A program made the position numbers and the translations under genes. Of a DNA stretch of 64,000 bases, positions 1-10,456 are shown in pieces (position 1 is the first letter of the stretch; every line of letters begins with the position of its first letter). Under the pieces are notes generated by a model that worked only from the letters and a program-made list of their open reading frames with translations, ran no database searches and was not told the DNA's origin. Location of the stretch: the NCBI GenBank assembly GCA_018240565.1, contig JAFEFO010000041.1, positions 1 through 64,000 on the forward strand, read 5' to 3'. Source of the stretch: Pseudomonadota bacterium. Its GTDB lineage: Bacteria > Pseudomonadota > Gammaproteobacteria > Xanthomonadales > Rhodanobacteraceae.

Positions 1-174
1 GGCGAGTTGAAGATTCTCGAACTGCGCCAGCTCGCCGAGAAGGAACTCGGCGCGAAATTCGACATCCGCAAGTTCCACGACGCGGTGCTGGAAACCGGCT
101 CAGTGCCGCTGCCGGTGCTGGAGGAGCACATCAAGGCGTTTATCGCCACGCAACAACAAGCCGCGGCAGGTTGA
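1..174 (+). CDS. DUF885 family protein, C-terminal end (partial)
   Basis: An open frame enters from the left edge and stops at 172-174. The 57 visible residues include a GELKILELRQLAEKELG stretch followed by FDIRKFHDAVLETGSVPLPVLEEHI. This matches what I recall of the C-terminus of DUF885 proteins, a family of secreted or periplasmic proteins with a metallopeptidase-like helical fold. The catalytic part lies outside the window, so function cannot be judged here. The assignment rests on one conserved end only. Confidence 0.6.
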   Translation, partial: GELKILELRQLAEKELGAKFDIRKFHDAVLETGSVPLPVLEEHIKAFIATQQQAAAG

Positions 175-190
175 CCGGGTTCCCGACAAT

Positions 191-220
191 TTGCCGGCCC
201 GGGCGCCGCGCCGCTATACT
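191..220 (+). promoter_or_regulatory. putative sigma-70 promoter of the cytochrome gene
   Basis: TTGCCG at 191-196 and TATACT at 215-220 are separated by 18 bp and lie about 45 bp upstream of the ATG at 266. The -10 box matches the consensus at five of six positions. This is inferred from sequence only. Confidence 0.4.
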
Positions 221-265
221 TCGCGGCCGTAATCCGGCCTTTGCGGCCGCATCAGGACGATTCCC

Positions 266-805
266 GTGAGCGATACCGTCAACAGTACCGACAAGGTTTT
301 CCTGCGCCATTTCTCGATGGTGATCGGCTTTCTGGTGCTGGTCATGATCGGCCTGATCCTGCTGGCCATGCATATCTACAGCAACCATCCGGCGCCGCCG
401 CGTCCGGAAGCGCAGCAGGAAATCGCCGCGCGCATCGCACCGGTCGCTGGCGTGTATGCGGGCGATACCGGCCGCGCCGCGTTGCTCGCGGCGCAGGAAG
501 CGGCCAACAAGGCGGCCGCGTCGCAAGTCGCCTACGGTGGCACGCTCGACGGCAAGACCATCTTCGACAACCTGTGCACGACCTGCCACACCAATGCCGC
601 CACCGGCGCCCCGGACATCCACAACAAGGCCTCCTGGGCGCCGCGCGTGGCGCAGGGCCTGGATACCCTGGTCAAGCATGCGATCGACGGTTATTCGGGC
701 GCGGATGGCAAGGGCGCCCTGATGCCGGCCAAGGGCGGCAATCCGTCGCTGACCGATGCGCAGGTCAAGGCGACCGTTGAGTGGATGCTGTCGCAAGTCA
801 AATAA
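266..805 (+). CDS. membrane-anchored c-type cytochrome (cytochrome c5-like)
   Basis: The 179-residue product has one N-terminal membrane segment (about residues 15-36), a spacer rich in Ala, and a C-terminal class I cytochrome c domain. The single heme-binding motif is CTTCH (about residue 105), and a Met in LMPAKGGNP near residue 153 is the expected sixth heme ligand. This is the layout of a cytochrome c5-type electron carrier anchored in the inner membrane facing the periplasm, probably serving the respiratory chain. It stands alone between the DUF885 gene and a palindromic repeat. The partner oxidase or reductase cannot be named from the context. Confidence 0.88.
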   Translation: MSDTVNSTDKVFLRHFSMVIGFLVLVMIGLILLAMHIYSNHPAPPRPEAQQEIAARIAPVAGVYAGDTGRAALLAAQEAANKAAASQVAYGGTLDGKTIFDNLCTTCHTNAATGAPDIHNKASWAPRVAQGLDTLVKHAIDGYSGADGKGALMPAKGGNPSLTDAQVKATVEWMLSQVK

Positions 806-809
806 GATT

Positions 810-934
810 TGCGTCATTCCGGCAGGAACTACCGGAATCCAGAAGCCAAGAAAGGCGCGCCGAGTGGCGGAATGCCGCCGGCAAAATCCGCATCCATGCA
901 GTCTGGATCCCGGCACTCCCTGCCGGGATGACGA
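810..934. repeat. intergenic palindromic (BIME/MITE-like) repeat element
   Basis: The left arm (about 810-840) reads GTCATTCCGGCAGG and onward to CCGGAATCCAG. The right arm (about 902-933) is its imperfect reverse complement, CTGGATCCCGGCA to GCCGGGATGACG. The arms flank about 60 bp. The same arm sequence recurs at 9549-9580. The element fills the gap between the cytochrome stop and the hydrolase start. It has no reading frame of its own and looks like a non-autonomous dispersed repeat. Confidence 0.7.
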
Positions 935-947
935 GCCGAGAGGTGCC

Positions 948-1619
948 ATGACCTCGCCTGCAACATTTCCTGTTTTTGCCACGCCACTGACGCTCCCCGG
1001 CCCGGCCGGCGCGCTCGAGGCCGCGGTCGATCTGCCCGTTGCCGGCGACGCGCGCGCAGGCGTGGCGATCATCTGCCACCCGCATCCGCAGCACGGCGGC
1101 ACCATGCACAACAAGGTCGTGACCATGCTCGAGCGCAGCTTGCGCGAATCGGGCCTGGCCACGGTGGTGTTCAACTTCCGCGGCGTCGGCGCATCGGCCG
1201 GAACCTATGACGACGGCCGCGGCGAAACCGACGACCTGCTGGCCGTCGCCGCGTGGGTGCAGAGCACGCGGCCGGATGACGCCTTGTGGCTGGCCGGGTT
1301 TTCCTTCGGCTCGTATGTCGCCGCGCGTGCCGCGGCGCAATTGCCGGTTCGGCAGATGATTTCCGTGGCGCCGCCGGTGTCGCGCTGGGACTTTGCTCAC
1401 CTCGCGCATCCGCTGTGCCCGTGGCTGGTGATCCAGGGCGAGGCCGACGAGGTTGTCGATCCCGCGGCCGTGTTCGCCTGGGTCGCCGCGCAAGCCGAAC
1501 CGCCGACGCTGGTGCGCATGCCCGATACCGGGCATTTCTTCCATCGCCGGCTGATGGATTTGCGCGGCGCGGTCAAGAACGGCGTGCGCAATAATCTTCC
1601 ACCGTTGCGCGTCGCATGA
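948..1619 (+). CDS. alpha/beta hydrolase
   Basis: The 223-residue protein has the small alpha/beta hydrolase fold. It shows an HPHPQHGG oxyanion region near residue 44, the nucleophile elbow GFSFG near residue 115, a candidate acid in GEADEVVD and a terminal His in DTGHFFH. This is the short cytosolic group with the HPHP signature, whose substrates are mostly unknown. The ATG at 948 starts directly after the palindromic repeat. An upstream in-frame extension would run through the repeat and is rejected. Its stop overlaps the zapE start (ATGA at 1616-1619), so the two are probably co-translated. Confidence 0.85.
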   Translation: MTSPATFPVFATPLTLPGPAGALEAAVDLPVAGDARAGVAIICHPHPQHGGTMHNKVVTMLERSLRESGLATVVFNFRGVGASAGTYDDGRGETDDLLAVAAWVQSTRPDDALWLAGFSFGSYVAARAAAQLPVRQMISVAPPVSRWDFAHLAHPLCPWLVIQGEADEVVDPAAVFAWVAAQAEPPTLVRMPDTGHFFHRRLMDLRGAVKNGVRNNLPPLRVA

Positions 1620-2704
1620 GCGCGGCGCAAGCGCCCAGCATCCTGTACGCACTGGGCGTGGCGCAAAAGCGCTGGGAGGATGATCCCGCGCAACGTGAAA
1701 TCTTGCCGGCTCTGGATCGTATCCGTTCCGGAATCCTGGGCGCGTCGAACCATGGCTGGCGGCGCTGGTTCGGCGCTGCGGCGCCCGCGCCGCGCGGATT
1801 GTACCTGTGGGGCGCGGTCGGCCGCGGCAAGACGTTTCTATGCGATCTGCTGGTCGAATCGCTGCCGCCCGAGCACGTGCTGCGCCTGCATTTCCACCGT
1901 TGCATGGGTCGCGTGCAGGCGCAGTTGAAGTCCCTGCAGGGGCACGCCGATCCGCTGCGCGAGGTCGCCGCCGCATTCGCCGCAGAAGCGAGGTTGTTAT
2001 GCCTGGACGAGTTCTTCGTCAGCGACATTGGCGATGCGATGATTCTCGCCGGCCTGCTGCAACACCTGTTCGAACAGGGCGTGACCCTGGTGACGACGTC
2101 GAACATCGCGCCATCCGGCTTGTATCGCGACGGCTTGCAACGCGCGCGTTTCCTGCCTGCGATTGCCTTGCTCGAGCAGCATTGCGAAGTGCGCGAGCTG
2201 GTCTCGCCGCAAGACTACCGGCTGCGTGCGCTGACCCACGCCGGCGTCTATTTCACGCCGCTGGGCGAACACGCCGATCACGAACTCGGCGCGTGTTTTG
2301 CACGCATCGCGCCCGGCGCGCATCGCGATGACGCGAGCATCCGCATCAATGATCGCGACATTGCGATCCGCCGTCGCGGCGACGGTGCGGTCTGGTTCGA
2401 CTTTGCCGCGCTGTGCGAAGGTCCGCGCGCGGTGGCCGACTACATCGACCTGGCGCAGCGCTTCAACACGGTCTTCATCTCCGACGTGCCGCAATTCACG
2501 CCGCAAACCGAAGACGCCGCGCGACGCTTCGTCAACCTCGTCGATGAGTTCTACGACCGTGGCGTGAAACTGGTGCTGTCGGCGGCGACGGCCGTCACCG
2601 AGCTGTACGACGGCGAGCGGCTGCGCGCCGAGTTCGCGCGAACCCAGAGCCGGCTTATCCAGATGCAAAGCGCGCAATACCTGGCCATGGCCCATCGTCA
2701 CTGA
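1616..2704 (+). CDS. zapE: cell division protein ZapE (AFG1-like ATPase)
   Basis: The 362-residue protein has a Walker A motif GAVGRGKTF near residue 66 and a Walker B CLDEFFVSD near residue 128. This is the standard layout of the AFG1/ZapE family of AAA+ ATPases. In Escherichia coli ZapE acts on the FtsZ ring during constriction, especially under low oxygen. Its length is normal for the family. It overlaps the preceding hydrolase by 4 bp. Confidence 0.93.
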   Translation: MSAAQAPSILYALGVAQKRWEDDPAQREILPALDRIRSGILGASNHGWRRWFGAAAPAPRGLYLWGAVGRGKTFLCDLLVESLPPEHVLRLHFHRCMGRVQAQLKSLQGHADPLREVAAAFAAEARLLCLDEFFVSDIGDAMILAGLLQHLFEQGVTLVTTSNIAPSGLYRDGLQRARFLPAIALLEQHCEVRELVSPQDYRLRALTHAGVYFTPLGEHADHELGACFARIAPGAHRDDASIRINDRDIAIRRRGDGAVWFDFAALCEGPRAVADYIDLAQRFNTVFISDVPQFTPQTEDAARRFVNLVDEFYDRGVKLVLSAATAVTELYDGERLRAEFARTQSRLIQMQSAQYLAMAHRH

Positions 2705-2813
2705 AACACGACGGGTACATAATGACGTCCGGCCCATTGCATCGGGGACCACCGACCTATATCATGACCGACCGGTTCGCTAAATCATGCGCAACCCGAC
2801 GAAGGACTCGTTT

Positions 2814-3981
2814 ATGCGATTTCGCGTTTCCCCCGCCCCCCTCCTGATTTTTGCGCTCGCCGCCATCGGTTGCAGCAAGGCACCGCAGCAGGCGCAGATG
2901 CCGACGCCGGAAGTCGGCGTGATCGTGGCCAAGGCGCAGTCGGTGCCCTTGACCCGCGACCTGGTCGGTCGCTTGTCCGCCACGCGCACTGCGGACGTGC
3001 GCGCGCGCGTGGCCGGCGTGCTGCAAAAGCGCGTGTATACCGAAGGCAGCGACGTCAAGCAGGGCCAGTTGCTGTTCCAGATCGATCCGGCGCCGCTCAA
3101 GGCCGCGCTGAATGCGCAAACTGGCCAATCTGGCCGCGGCCAAGGCCACCTACACGAACAACCATGTCGCCGCCGAACGCGCACGCTCGGTCGCCGACAA
3201 GGGGCTGTTGTCGAAAACCGATCTGGACAATGCGCTGGCGGCCGAACGCACCGCCGCCGCCGCCGTGCAGCAGGCGCAGGCGACGGTGGAAACCGCGCGC
3301 ATCAACCTGGGCTATGCGAGCGTCACCGCGCCGATCGATGGCCGCGCCGGCCAGCAGCAGGTGACCGAAGGCGCGCTGGTCGGGCAGAGCGAGGCGACCT
3401 TGCTGACCACGGTCGAGCAGATCGATCCGATCTACGTGAATTTCAGCCAGGCGGTCGGTGAGCTCGATGCCCTGCGCCGCGCCCAGGCCGGCGGACACGT
3501 GAGCCTGGAACAGGCCAACAAGGCCAAGGTCGACATCGTGCTGCCCGATGGCACGGCGTATACGCATCCGGGCACACTGGATTTTTCCGACACTTCAGTC
3601 GATGCCGCCACCGGCGCGGTCAGCCTGCGCGGCATCGTGCCCAACCCTGACCATCAATTGTTGCCCGGCATGTATGTCAGTGTGCGCTTGACCCTTGGCG
3701 AAATCACGCATGCGTTCCTGGTTCCACAGGCAGCACTGCAACGCGATCCGGGCGGCGCCTACCTGCTCGTCGTCGGCGCCGATGGCAAGGTCGTGCAGAA
3801 GCACGTCACCGCCGACGCGCAGCAAGGCAGCGATTTCGTGGTCACATCGGGATTGTCCGATGGCGACCAGGTGATCGTCTCCGGCGTGCAGCACGTGCGA
3901 CCCGGCGCCCCGGCCAAGGCCGTGCCCTGGAAAGCGGAAGCCGCCAAGGCCCCGGCCGCGACGGCGGCGTCCACACACTAA
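2814..3981 (+). pseudogene. RND efflux periplasmic adaptor (MFP) lipoprotein, frameshifted
   Basis: The start at 2814 is preceded by GAAGGA with 7 bp spacing. The product begins with a lipoprotein signal ending AAIGC and then the biotin-lipoyl-like half. The frame breaks at 3118-3120. Upstream the frame reads AALNAQ; the rest of the protein (LANLAAAKATYTNN to the C-terminus at 3981) is in the next frame. Removing one A from the AAA run restores a continuous AcrA/MexA/AdeA-type adaptor of about 388 residues, with hairpin, lipoyl, beta-barrel and membrane-proximal domains. The adaptor links the inner-membrane pump at 3996 to an outer-membrane channel; no channel gene follows here. This may be a recent loss of function or a sequencing error. 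Confidence 0.8.
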
Positions 3982-3995
3982 GCGCGGCCCAAGCC

Positions 3996-6900
3996 ATGTC
4001 GAACTTTTTCATCGACCGCCCCATCTTCGCATGGGTCATCGCCATCCTGATCGCGCTCGGCGGCATCATCGCGCTGACCAATCTGGGCGTGGAATCGTAT
4101 CCGGCGATTGCGCCGCCGCAGGTCGTCGTCAACGCCAACTATCCTGGCGCCGATGCGGCGACGGTGGAAAAAAGCGTCACCCAGGTCATTGAGCAGACGC
4201 TCACCGGCATCGACCACCTTATGTATTTCAGCTCGACCTCCAGCGGCAACGGCGGAGCGAGCATCACGCTCACCTTCGAGCCCGGCACCGATGCGGACAC
4301 TGCCGCGGTGCAAACCCAGAACAAGGTCACGCTGGCCACGCCACGCCTGCCCGCCGAGGTGGTGCAGCAGGGCGTGACCGTCAACAAGTCCAATCCCGAC
4401 TTCCTGATGTTCTTGGCGTTGCGATCCAAGGACGGTAGCCTGGATTCATACCGGCTCAACAATCTGTTGTCGTCGGGCATCCTGGATCAGATCGCGCGCC
4501 TGCCCGGCGTGAGCAACACGTTTCAAGTCGGCGCCGAATACGCGATGCGCATCTGGCTCGATCCGGACAAGCTGCACGGCTACCGACTGTCCGCCGCGGA
4601 TGCGCTCGCCGCCGTAAGAGCACAGAACGTACAGGTGGCTGCCGGTTCCATCGGCGCCGAACCGGCGCTGCCGGGCACCGGCATCACCGCGACGGTGCGT
4701 GCCGAAGGTCGCTTCTCCACGCCGGAACAATTCGGCAACATCATCCTGCGTGCGAATGCCGACGGCACCACCGTGCGCCTGAAGGATGTCGCGCGCATCG
4801 CTCTGGGTCCCGCCAGTTACGGGCAGCGCGCCGTATTCAACAACGTACCGGTGACTGGTGCCGGCGTGCAGCTCGTCAGCGGCGCCAACGCGCTGACCGT
4901 GGCGCAGGAGGTCAAGGACAAACTCACCGAACTGCAATCGAGCTTCCCGCCCGGCGTGGAGTGGTTCATTCCTTACGATTCCACCACCTTCGTGCGCGTG
5001 GCGATCACCGAGGTGGTCGATACGCTGGTGATCGCCTTCGTGCTGGTGTTCCTGGTGATGCTGGTGTTCCTGCAGAACCTGCGCGCCACCCTGATCGCCA
5101 CGCTGGTGATTCCCACCGCCCTGCTCGGTGGTTTCCTCGCGCTGTGGGGTCTGGGTTTCACGATCAACCAGCTGTCGCTGTTCGCCATGGTGCTGGCGAT
5201 CGGCATCGTCGTCGACGACGCCATCGTGGTGATCGAAAACGTCGAACGCATCATGAGCGAGGAAGGCCTGCCGCCGCGCGAAGCGACGCGCAAGGCGATG
5301 GGCCAGATTTCCGGCGCCGTGGTTGCCATCGCCCTGGTGCTGATGGCGGTGTTCATGCCCAGCGCACTGCAGAGCGGATCCGTGGGCGCCATCTATCGCC
5401 AGTTCGCGCTGACCATCGCGCTGTCCACCGCGTTTTCCGCATTCCTCGCCCTGGCCTTCACCCCGGCCCTGTGCGCTACGTTGATCCGCGCCACGCACGA
5501 GGATCACAAGAATCGCTTCTTCGTCTGGTTCAACAAGACCTTTGACTGGACCCGCCATACCTACACCGGCCACGTGCGCAGCGCCGTGCGCCACGCGCCG
5601 CGCTGGATGGCGGCCTTCGCGGTTGTCGCGGTGATCTGCGGTTTGCTGTTCTGGAAACTGCCGTCGAGCTTCGTGCCGGACGAGGACCAGGGCTACGCGC
5701 TGGCGATCGTCTCGTTGCCGGCCGGCGCCACCATTGCCCGCACCAACGCGGTGATGGACCAGGTCAGCGACGTCATTCGCACCAACCCGGAAGTCGAGCG
5801 CGTGTTCGCAATGTCCGGCTTCAGCTTCGTCGGCAATGGCGAGAACGTCGGCATGGCCTTCATCGGGTTCAAGCCTTGGGGTGAGCGCAAGGACAACATC
5901 GTCACGCTGATTCCTCGCCTGCAGGGCCAATTGTTCGCCAAGGTCAAGGACGCACAGGTGTTCGTCGCCAACCTGCCGACGATCCGCGGACTCGGCCGCT
6001 TCGGTGGTTTCGACATGTTCCTGCAGGATCGCAGCGGCCAGGGCCACGAAGCACTGATGCAGGCGCGCAACATGCTGCTCGGCGCGGCTGCCAAGCACCC
6101 GGACACCCTCGTCGGCGTGCGGCCAAACGCGCTGGAAGATGCACCGCAATTGAAGATGACGGTGGATCGCGTGCAGGCGCAGTCGATGGGGCTATCCCTT
6201 TCGGACGTCTATACCGCCATCCAGCTGATGCTGGCGCCGGTCTACGTGGACGACTTCGACTACGGCGGCCGCGTGCTGCGCGTGATCATGCAGGCCGATG
6301 CGCCATTCCGCACCAGCCTCGACGCGTTGCGCCACTTCTACGTCGCCGGCAAGGCGCCCGCATCCGGCGGGCCCGCGCCGATGATCCCGTTGTCGAACGT
6401 GGTGCACGCGGACTGGACGCTGGCTGCGCCGAGCCTGGCGCGCTACAACGGCTACGAGGCGATCGACATCGTCGGCAGCCAGGCGCCGGGCAAGAGTACC
6501 GGCCAGGCCATGGACCTGATGAAGACCTTGGTCGACAACGATCTGCCGCGCGGTTTCGGCTTCGAGTGGACCGGCCAGAGCCTGCAGGAAATCCTGTCCG
6601 GCCAGCAGGCGCCAATCCTGTTCGGGCTCTCGGTGCTGATCGTGTTCCTGTGCCTGGCGGCGCTGTACGAAAGCTGGTCGATCCCGGTGTCGGTGATGCT
6701 GGTCGTGCCGCTCGGCCTGACCGGCGCGCTCGCCGCGACCTGGGCGCGCGGCTTGTCCAACGACGTGTTCCTCAAGGTCGGACTCATCACCATCATCGGC
6801 CTGGCGGTGAAAAATGCGATCCTGATTGTCGAGTTCGCGGTGCAGGAACAAAAGCGCGGGCGGCCGTTGGGCGTGGCCGTGGTCGATGCAGCGCGCCTGC

Positions 6901-7154
6901 GCCTGCGCCCGATCCTGATGACCAGCTTCGCCTTCATCCTCGGCGTGATGCCGCTGGTGGTTTCCACCGGCGCCGGCGCCAACGCACGCCACGCCATTGG
7001 CACCGGCGTGGTCGGTGGCATGCTGGTCGCCACCTTTCTCGGCGTGCTGTTGATCCCGGTGTTCTACGTCACGATCCGCCGCCTGCTCGGCGACAAGCTC
7101 GAGTCCGAGGCCGAAACCCTGGCGCAGACACAGGACGAGCACGTGCACGGTTGA
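3996..7154 (+). CDS. RND multidrug efflux permease (HAE1 family, AcrB/AdeB-like)
   Basis: The 1052-residue protein is full length for hydrophobe/amphiphile efflux pumps. It opens with [16 protein letters not shown], the first of twelve membrane helices, and has two large periplasmic loops. The proton relay is intact: an Asp pair in [10 protein letters not shown] near residue 406 and a Lys in [13 protein letters not shown] in the second half. It starts 14 bp after the adaptor gene and clearly forms one operon with it. The trimer would export drugs or detergents from the inner membrane and periplasm using proton influx. The adaptor frameshift would disable the pump unless another adaptor substitutes. 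Substrates cannot be predicted. Confidence 0.95.
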   Translation: MSNFFIDRPIFAWVIAILIALGGIIALTNLGVESYPAIAPPQVVVNANYPGADAATVEKSVTQVIEQTLTGIDHLMYFSSTSSGNGGASITLTFEPGTDADTAAVQTQNKVTLATPRLPAEVVQQGVTVNKSNPDFLMFLALRSKDGSLDSYRLNNLLSSGILDQIARLPGVSNTFQVGAEYAMRIWLDPDKLHGYRLSAADALAAVRAQNVQVAAGSIGAEPALPGTGITATVRAEGRFSTPEQFGNIILRANADGTTVRLKDVARIALGPASYGQRAVFNNVPVTGAGVQLVSGANALTVAQEVKDKLTELQSSFPPGVEWFIPYDSTTFVRVAITEVVDTLVIAFVLVFLVMLVFLQNLRATLIATLVIPTALLGGFLALWGLGFTINQLSLFAMVLAIGIVVDDAIVVIENVERIMSEEGLPPREATRKAMGQISGAVVAIALVLMAVFMPSALQSGSVGAIYRQFALTIALSTAFSAFLALAFTPALCATLIRATHEDHKNRFFVWFNKTFDWTRHTYTGHVRSAVRHAPRWMAAFAVVAVICGLLFWKLPSSFVPDEDQGYALAIVSLPAGATIARTNAVMDQVSDVIRTNPEVERVFAMSGFSFVGNGENVGMAFIGFKPWGERKDNIVTLIPRLQGQLFAKVKDAQVFVANLPTIRGLGRFGGFDMFLQDRSGQGHEALMQARNMLLGAAAKHPDTLVGVRPNALEDAPQLKMTVDRVQAQSMGLSLSDVYTAIQLMLAPVYVDDFDYGGRVLRVIMQADAPFRTSLDALRHFYVAGKAPASGGPAPMIPLSNVVHADWTLAAPSLARYNGYEAIDIVGSQAPGKSTGQAMDLMKTLVDNDLPRGFGFEWTGQSLQEILSGQQAPILFGLSVLIVFLCLAALYESWSIPVSVMLVVPLGLTGALAATWARGLSNDVFLKVGLITIIGLAVKNAILIVEFAVQEQKRGRPLGVAVVDAARLRLRPILMTSFAFILGVMPLVVSTGAGANARHAIGTGVVGGMLVATFLGVLLIPVFYVTIRRLLGDKLESEAETLAQTQDEHVHG

Positions 7155-7219
7155 ACGGACGCGCAGTCGCGTCTGCCAGTGGCTACAATAGGCGGATCGA
7201 ATCCGATCCGGGAGATCAC

Positions 7220-8479
7220 ATGAGCGCATTCACGCCCACGCCGCCGACTGGTGGCGAGAAGATCCGCATCGCCGACGGCAAGCTCAACGTGCCGGATCGG
7301 CCGATCATTCCGTTCATCGAGGGCGACGGCACCGGCCCGGATATCTGGCGCGCCTCGGTGCGCGTGCTCGATGCAGCCGTGAAGAAGGCCTATGGCGGCA
7401 AGCGCCAGCTCATGTGGATGGAAGTGCTCGCCGGCGAGAAGGCGTTCAATAGCAGCGGCAACTGGCTGCCGGATGAAACCGTCGCGGCCTGCCGCGATTA
7501 TCTGGTCTCGATCAAGGGCCCGCTGACCACGCCGGTCGGCGGCGGCATCCGCTCGCTCAATGTCGCGCTGCGCCAGATGCTCGATTTGTACTGCTGCGTG
7601 CGTCCGGTGCGCTACTTCGCCGGCGTGCCATCGCCGGTGAAGAAACCCGAAGACGTGGACATGGTGATCTACCGCGAGAACACCGAGGACATCTACGCCG
7701 GCATCGAATTCCAGCAAGGAACCGAAGATGCGGCGAAGTTCAGGAAGCTGATGCAGGAGAATTTCCCCAAGCAGTTCGCCAAGGTGCGTTTCCCGGACTC
7801 TTCCGGTTTCGGCATCAAGCCGGTGTCGGTGGAAGGCACGCAGCGCCTGGTGCGCGCGGCCATGCATTACGCCATCGACAACGATCGTGCCTCGGTGACG
7901 CTCGTGCACAAGGGCAACATCATGAAGTTCACCGAAGGCGCGTTCCGCGACTGGGGTTATCAACTCGCGAAGGACGAGTTCGGTGCGGTGGAATTGGACG
8001 GCGGGCCTTGGTGCACGTTCAAGAATCCCAAGACCGGCCGTGACATCGTGGTCAAGGACGTGATCGCCGACGCGTTCCTGCAGCAGATCCTCACGCGCGC
8101 GAAGGAATACGACGTGATCGCCACGTTGAACCTGAATGGCGATTACGTATCCGACGCGCTGGCTGCGGAAGTCGGCGGCATCGGCATCGCGCCGGGTGCC
8201 AACATCAACTACGTCACCGGCCATGCCGTGTTCGAAGCCACGCACGGAACTGCGCCCAAGTATGCCGGTCAGGACAAGGTGAATCCGGGTTCGGTGATCC
8301 TCTCCGGCGAGATGATGCTGCGCTACATGGGCTGGACGGAAGCGGCCGACGCGATCATCAAGTCGATGGACGCGACCATTGCCGCCAGGACCGTGACCTA
8401 CGATTTCGCGCGCATGATGCAAGGCGCGAAGCTGCTCAAATGTTCGGAATTCGGCGATGCGCTCATCGCCGCCATGTGA
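7220..8479 (+). CDS. icd: isocitrate dehydrogenase (NADP+)
   Basis: The 419-residue enzyme oxidatively decarboxylates isocitrate to 2-oxoglutarate in the TCA cycle, with NADP+. It is the dimeric E. coli-type form. It has [10 protein letters not shown] near the N-terminus and the substrate loop [13 protein letters not shown] with the serine (about residue 112) that IDH kinase phosphorylates in enterics. It also has [13 protein letters not shown] and [17 protein letters not shown]; the Lys-Tyr pair there marks NADP rather than NAD use. The ATG at 7220 follows GGGAGA. A longer frame upstream overlaps the RND gene and is rejected. A TACAAT box at 7184-7189 may be its -10. Confidence 0.96.
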   Translation: MSAFTPTPPTGGEKIRIADGKLNVPDRPIIPFIEGDGTGPDIWRASVRVLDAAVKKAYGGKRQLMWMEVLAGEKAFNSSGNWLPDETVAACRDYLVSIKGPLTTPVGGGIRSLNVALRQMLDLYCCVRPVRYFAGVPSPVKKPEDVDMVIYRENTEDIYAGIEFQQGTEDAAKFRKLMQENFPKQFAKVRFPDSSGFGIKPVSVEGTQRLVRAAMHYAIDNDRASVTLVHKGNIMKFTEGAFRDWGYQLAKDEFGAVELDGGPWCTFKNPKTGRDIVVKDVIADAFLQQILTRAKEYDVIATLNLNGDYVSDALAAEVGGIGIAPGANINYVTGHAVFEATHGTAPKYAGQDKVNPGSVILSGEMMLRYMGWTEAADAIIKSMDATIAARTVTYDFARMMQGAKLLKCSEFGDALIAAM

Positions 8480-8489
8480 GGTGACCACC

Positions 8490-9439
8490 ATGAAAATGCA
8501 CACAGTAGCCATTTCCGTTTTTGCGCTGGCGTTGTCGGCTTGCTCTGCTTCGCAGGCGCCGGCTCCGGCAGCGGCTCCGCCGCCGCCGCGCGCGGCCGAC
8601 CAGCCGGCCAATCCGCCGCCGCCGGTCAGCGCCGAGCAGGCATTCGCCACCAAACTCGATGGCGTGCTCGCCGGTGACTGGCGCGAAGCGGCGAACAAGG
8701 CACGCGATCAGTATCGCCATCCCAAGGCCACGCTGGAGTTCTTCGGCCTCAAGCCCGGCATGAGCCTGATCGAGATCACTCCCGGCGGCGGTTGGTACGC
8801 GGAAATTCTCGCTCCCCTGATGAAGGGTGACGGCAGCTACACCGCCGCGCTCACCATTCCGAAGAAGCCCGAGGGCGAAGCCGCGCAGGACAAGAGCGCG
8901 CTGGAAAAAATGTTCGCCGCTGATGCCGCGCAGTACGGCGATGCCAAGGTCGTGCAATTCGATCCGAAGGCACCGAACTTCGGTGCGCCTGCTTCGGCGC
9001 GCCTGCTTCGGCGGACATGGTCGTGACCTTCCGCAACGTGCACAACTGGGTGATGGGCGACTACGCGCCGGGCATGTTCAAGGCGTTCTTCGAGGTGCTC
9101 AAGCCCGGTGGCGTGCTCGGCGTCGCCGACCATCGCGCGACAGCCGGCGCGGACCTGGCCAAGATCAAGGATTCGGGTTATCTGCCCGAGGACTACGTGA
9201 TCAAGCTCGCCACCGACGCCGGCTTCAAGCTCGAAGGCAAGAGCGAGATCAATGCCAACCCGAAGGACGATCACGATCATCCCAAGGGTGTGTGGACGTT
9301 GCCGCCGACGCTGGCGCTGAAGGATGTCGATCGTGACAAGTACCTCGCCATCGGCGAATCTGATCGCATGACGCTGCGCTTCGTCAAACCGGCGGCCGAC
9401 AAGATTTTTGCCGCGCCCGCTGACAATTCGGGAAAGTAA
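8490..9439 (+). pseudogene. class I SAM methyltransferase-like lipoprotein, frameshifted
   Basis: The start at 8490 follows GAGGTGA. The N-terminus is a lipoprotein signal (ALALSACSA) and then a Pro/Ala-rich linker. The body has a methyltransferase-like fold: LKPGMSLIEITPGGGWYAEILAP, then MVVTFRNVHNWV and FFEVLKPGGVLGVADHR. Exported methyltransferase-like proteins of this kind are known in proteobacteria but their substrate is not. An exact 14-bp tandem duplication (8985-9012) shifts the frame and brings an early stop at 9024-9026. Removing one copy restores GAPASADMVVTF and a protein of about 312 residues. The 3' part stays open to 9439. It lies 10 bp downstream of icd. Confidence 0.8.
8985..9012 (+). 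repeat. 14-bp exact tandem duplication causing a frameshift
   Basis: The unit GCGCCTGCTTCGGC occurs twice in direct succession (8985-8998 and 8999-9012). Fourteen is not a multiple of three, so the second copy shifts the reading frame of the methyltransferase-like gene. One copy gives an uninterrupted protein. Confidence 0.95.
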
Positions 9440-9450
9440 ATAGCAGCATT

Positions 9451-9580
9451 CTGTCGTCCCGGCATGGTCGAAGCCCGCGACAGCGGGCTGAGGGGGACCC
9501 AGACCACATGGATGTGAACAGCACTGATGAGCCTGCCATCCATGGCATCTGGATTCCGGCATTCCCTGCCGGAATGACGA
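9451..9580. repeat. intergenic palindromic repeat element (same family as 810-934)
   Basis: The right arm CTGGATTCCGGCATTCC to CCGGAATGACGA (9549-9580) matches the arms of the element at 810-934. The left end begins GTCGTCCCGGCATG at 9453, with an inner inverted pair AGCCCGCG/CAGCGGGCT. It fills the space between the broken methyltransferase gene and rluE. Confidence 0.65.
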
Positions 9581-9586
9581 GCAACG

Positions 9587-10132
9587 ATGCTCATCGCCCT
9601 CAACAAACCCTTCAACGTGCTGTGCCAGTTCACCGACCACACGGTGCCGCCACGGCGCACGCTGGCGGAGTTCGTGACGGTTCCCGACGTCTATCCGGCG
9701 GGCCGCCTCGACTACGATTCCGAAGGCTTGTTGCTGCTGACCGACGACGGCAAGCTCGCGCAACGCCTGACCGATCCGCGCCACGAGACCGCCAAGACGT
9801 ACCTGGTGCAAGTCGAGGGCAAGCCAACGGATGCGCAGATTGCGCAGTTGTGCAAAGGTGTACAACTGAACGATGGCCCGACCTTGCCTGCGCAGGCTCG
9901 CCGATTGGATGCCGCACCGGATTGGCTGTGGCCACGCGATCCGCCGGTACGGTTTCGCAAGTCCGTGCCGGATGCGTGGCTCGAACTGACGATCCGCGAA
10001 GGCCGCAACCGCCAGGTGCGGCGCATGACCGCCGCGGTCGGCTTGCCGACGCTGCGCCTGATCCGTGTACGCATCGGCGATGTTGCGCTGGATGGTTTGG
10101 AGCCCGGGCAAACCCGGGTCTTGCGGCCGTGA
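9587..10132 (+). CDS. rluE: 23S rRNA pseudouridine synthase, RsuA/RluE family
   Basis: The 181-residue protein lacks an S4 domain and is the short RluE type, which in E. coli makes pseudouridine 2457 in 23S rRNA. The catalytic motif is [17 protein letters not shown] near residue 39, with the nucleophilic Asp in RLDYDSEG. The family motifs KPFNVLCQF and [10 protein letters not shown] near residue 137 are present. The start lies 6 bp beyond the palindromic element, so its promoter may be inside or upstream of the repeat. Confidence 0.92.
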   Translation: MLIALNKPFNVLCQFTDHTVPPRRTLAEFVTVPDVYPAGRLDYDSEGLLLLTDDGKLAQRLTDPRHETAKTYLVQVEGKPTDAQIAQLCKGVQLNDGPTLPAQARRLDAAPDWLWPRDPPVRFRKSVPDAWLELTIREGRNRQVRRMTAAVGLPTLRLIRVRIGDVALDGLEPGQTRVLRP

Positions 10133-10194
10133 ACTCGCCAAATGATTCGCCTTAGCGGATAATGAGTGTCCGTTCTGGCGAAAGGCGATATCCC

Positions 10195-10446
10195 ATGAAA
10201 TTCGGTGAACTGATTCTTTCCAAACGCGAACAACGCAAGCTCAGCGTGCGCCAGGTCGCCGTGCAGGTCGGCACGACGGCAAGTTACCTGTACGAACTCG
10301 AGCAGGGCAAGACGGTGAATATCCGCCTGCCGCTGGCCGCCAAGTTGAGCCAGGTGCTCAAGGTGCCGATGGCTACGCTTGCCGCCGCCGCGTTGGCGGA
10401 AGAAGAACGCAACGCCCGGGCAGCCAAGCGCCGCAAGCGCAAGTAA
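10195..10446 (+). CDS. small XRE-family helix-turn-helix protein
   Basis: This is an 83-residue protein with one HTH of the Cro/C1 type (about residues 7-60: RQVAVQVGTTASYLYELEQG) and a basic tail ending in KRRKRK. The ATG at 10195 is preceded by AAAGGCG. It has no neighbour on the same strand downstream and is convergent with the MotB-like gene. It is probably a DNA-binding regulator; its target is unknown. Confidence 0.85.
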   Translation: MKFGELILSKREQRKLSVRQVAVQVGTTASYLYELEQGKTVNIRLPLAAKLSQVLKVPMATLAAAALAEEERNARAAKRRKRK

Positions 10447-10456
10447 GCGCCACGGC

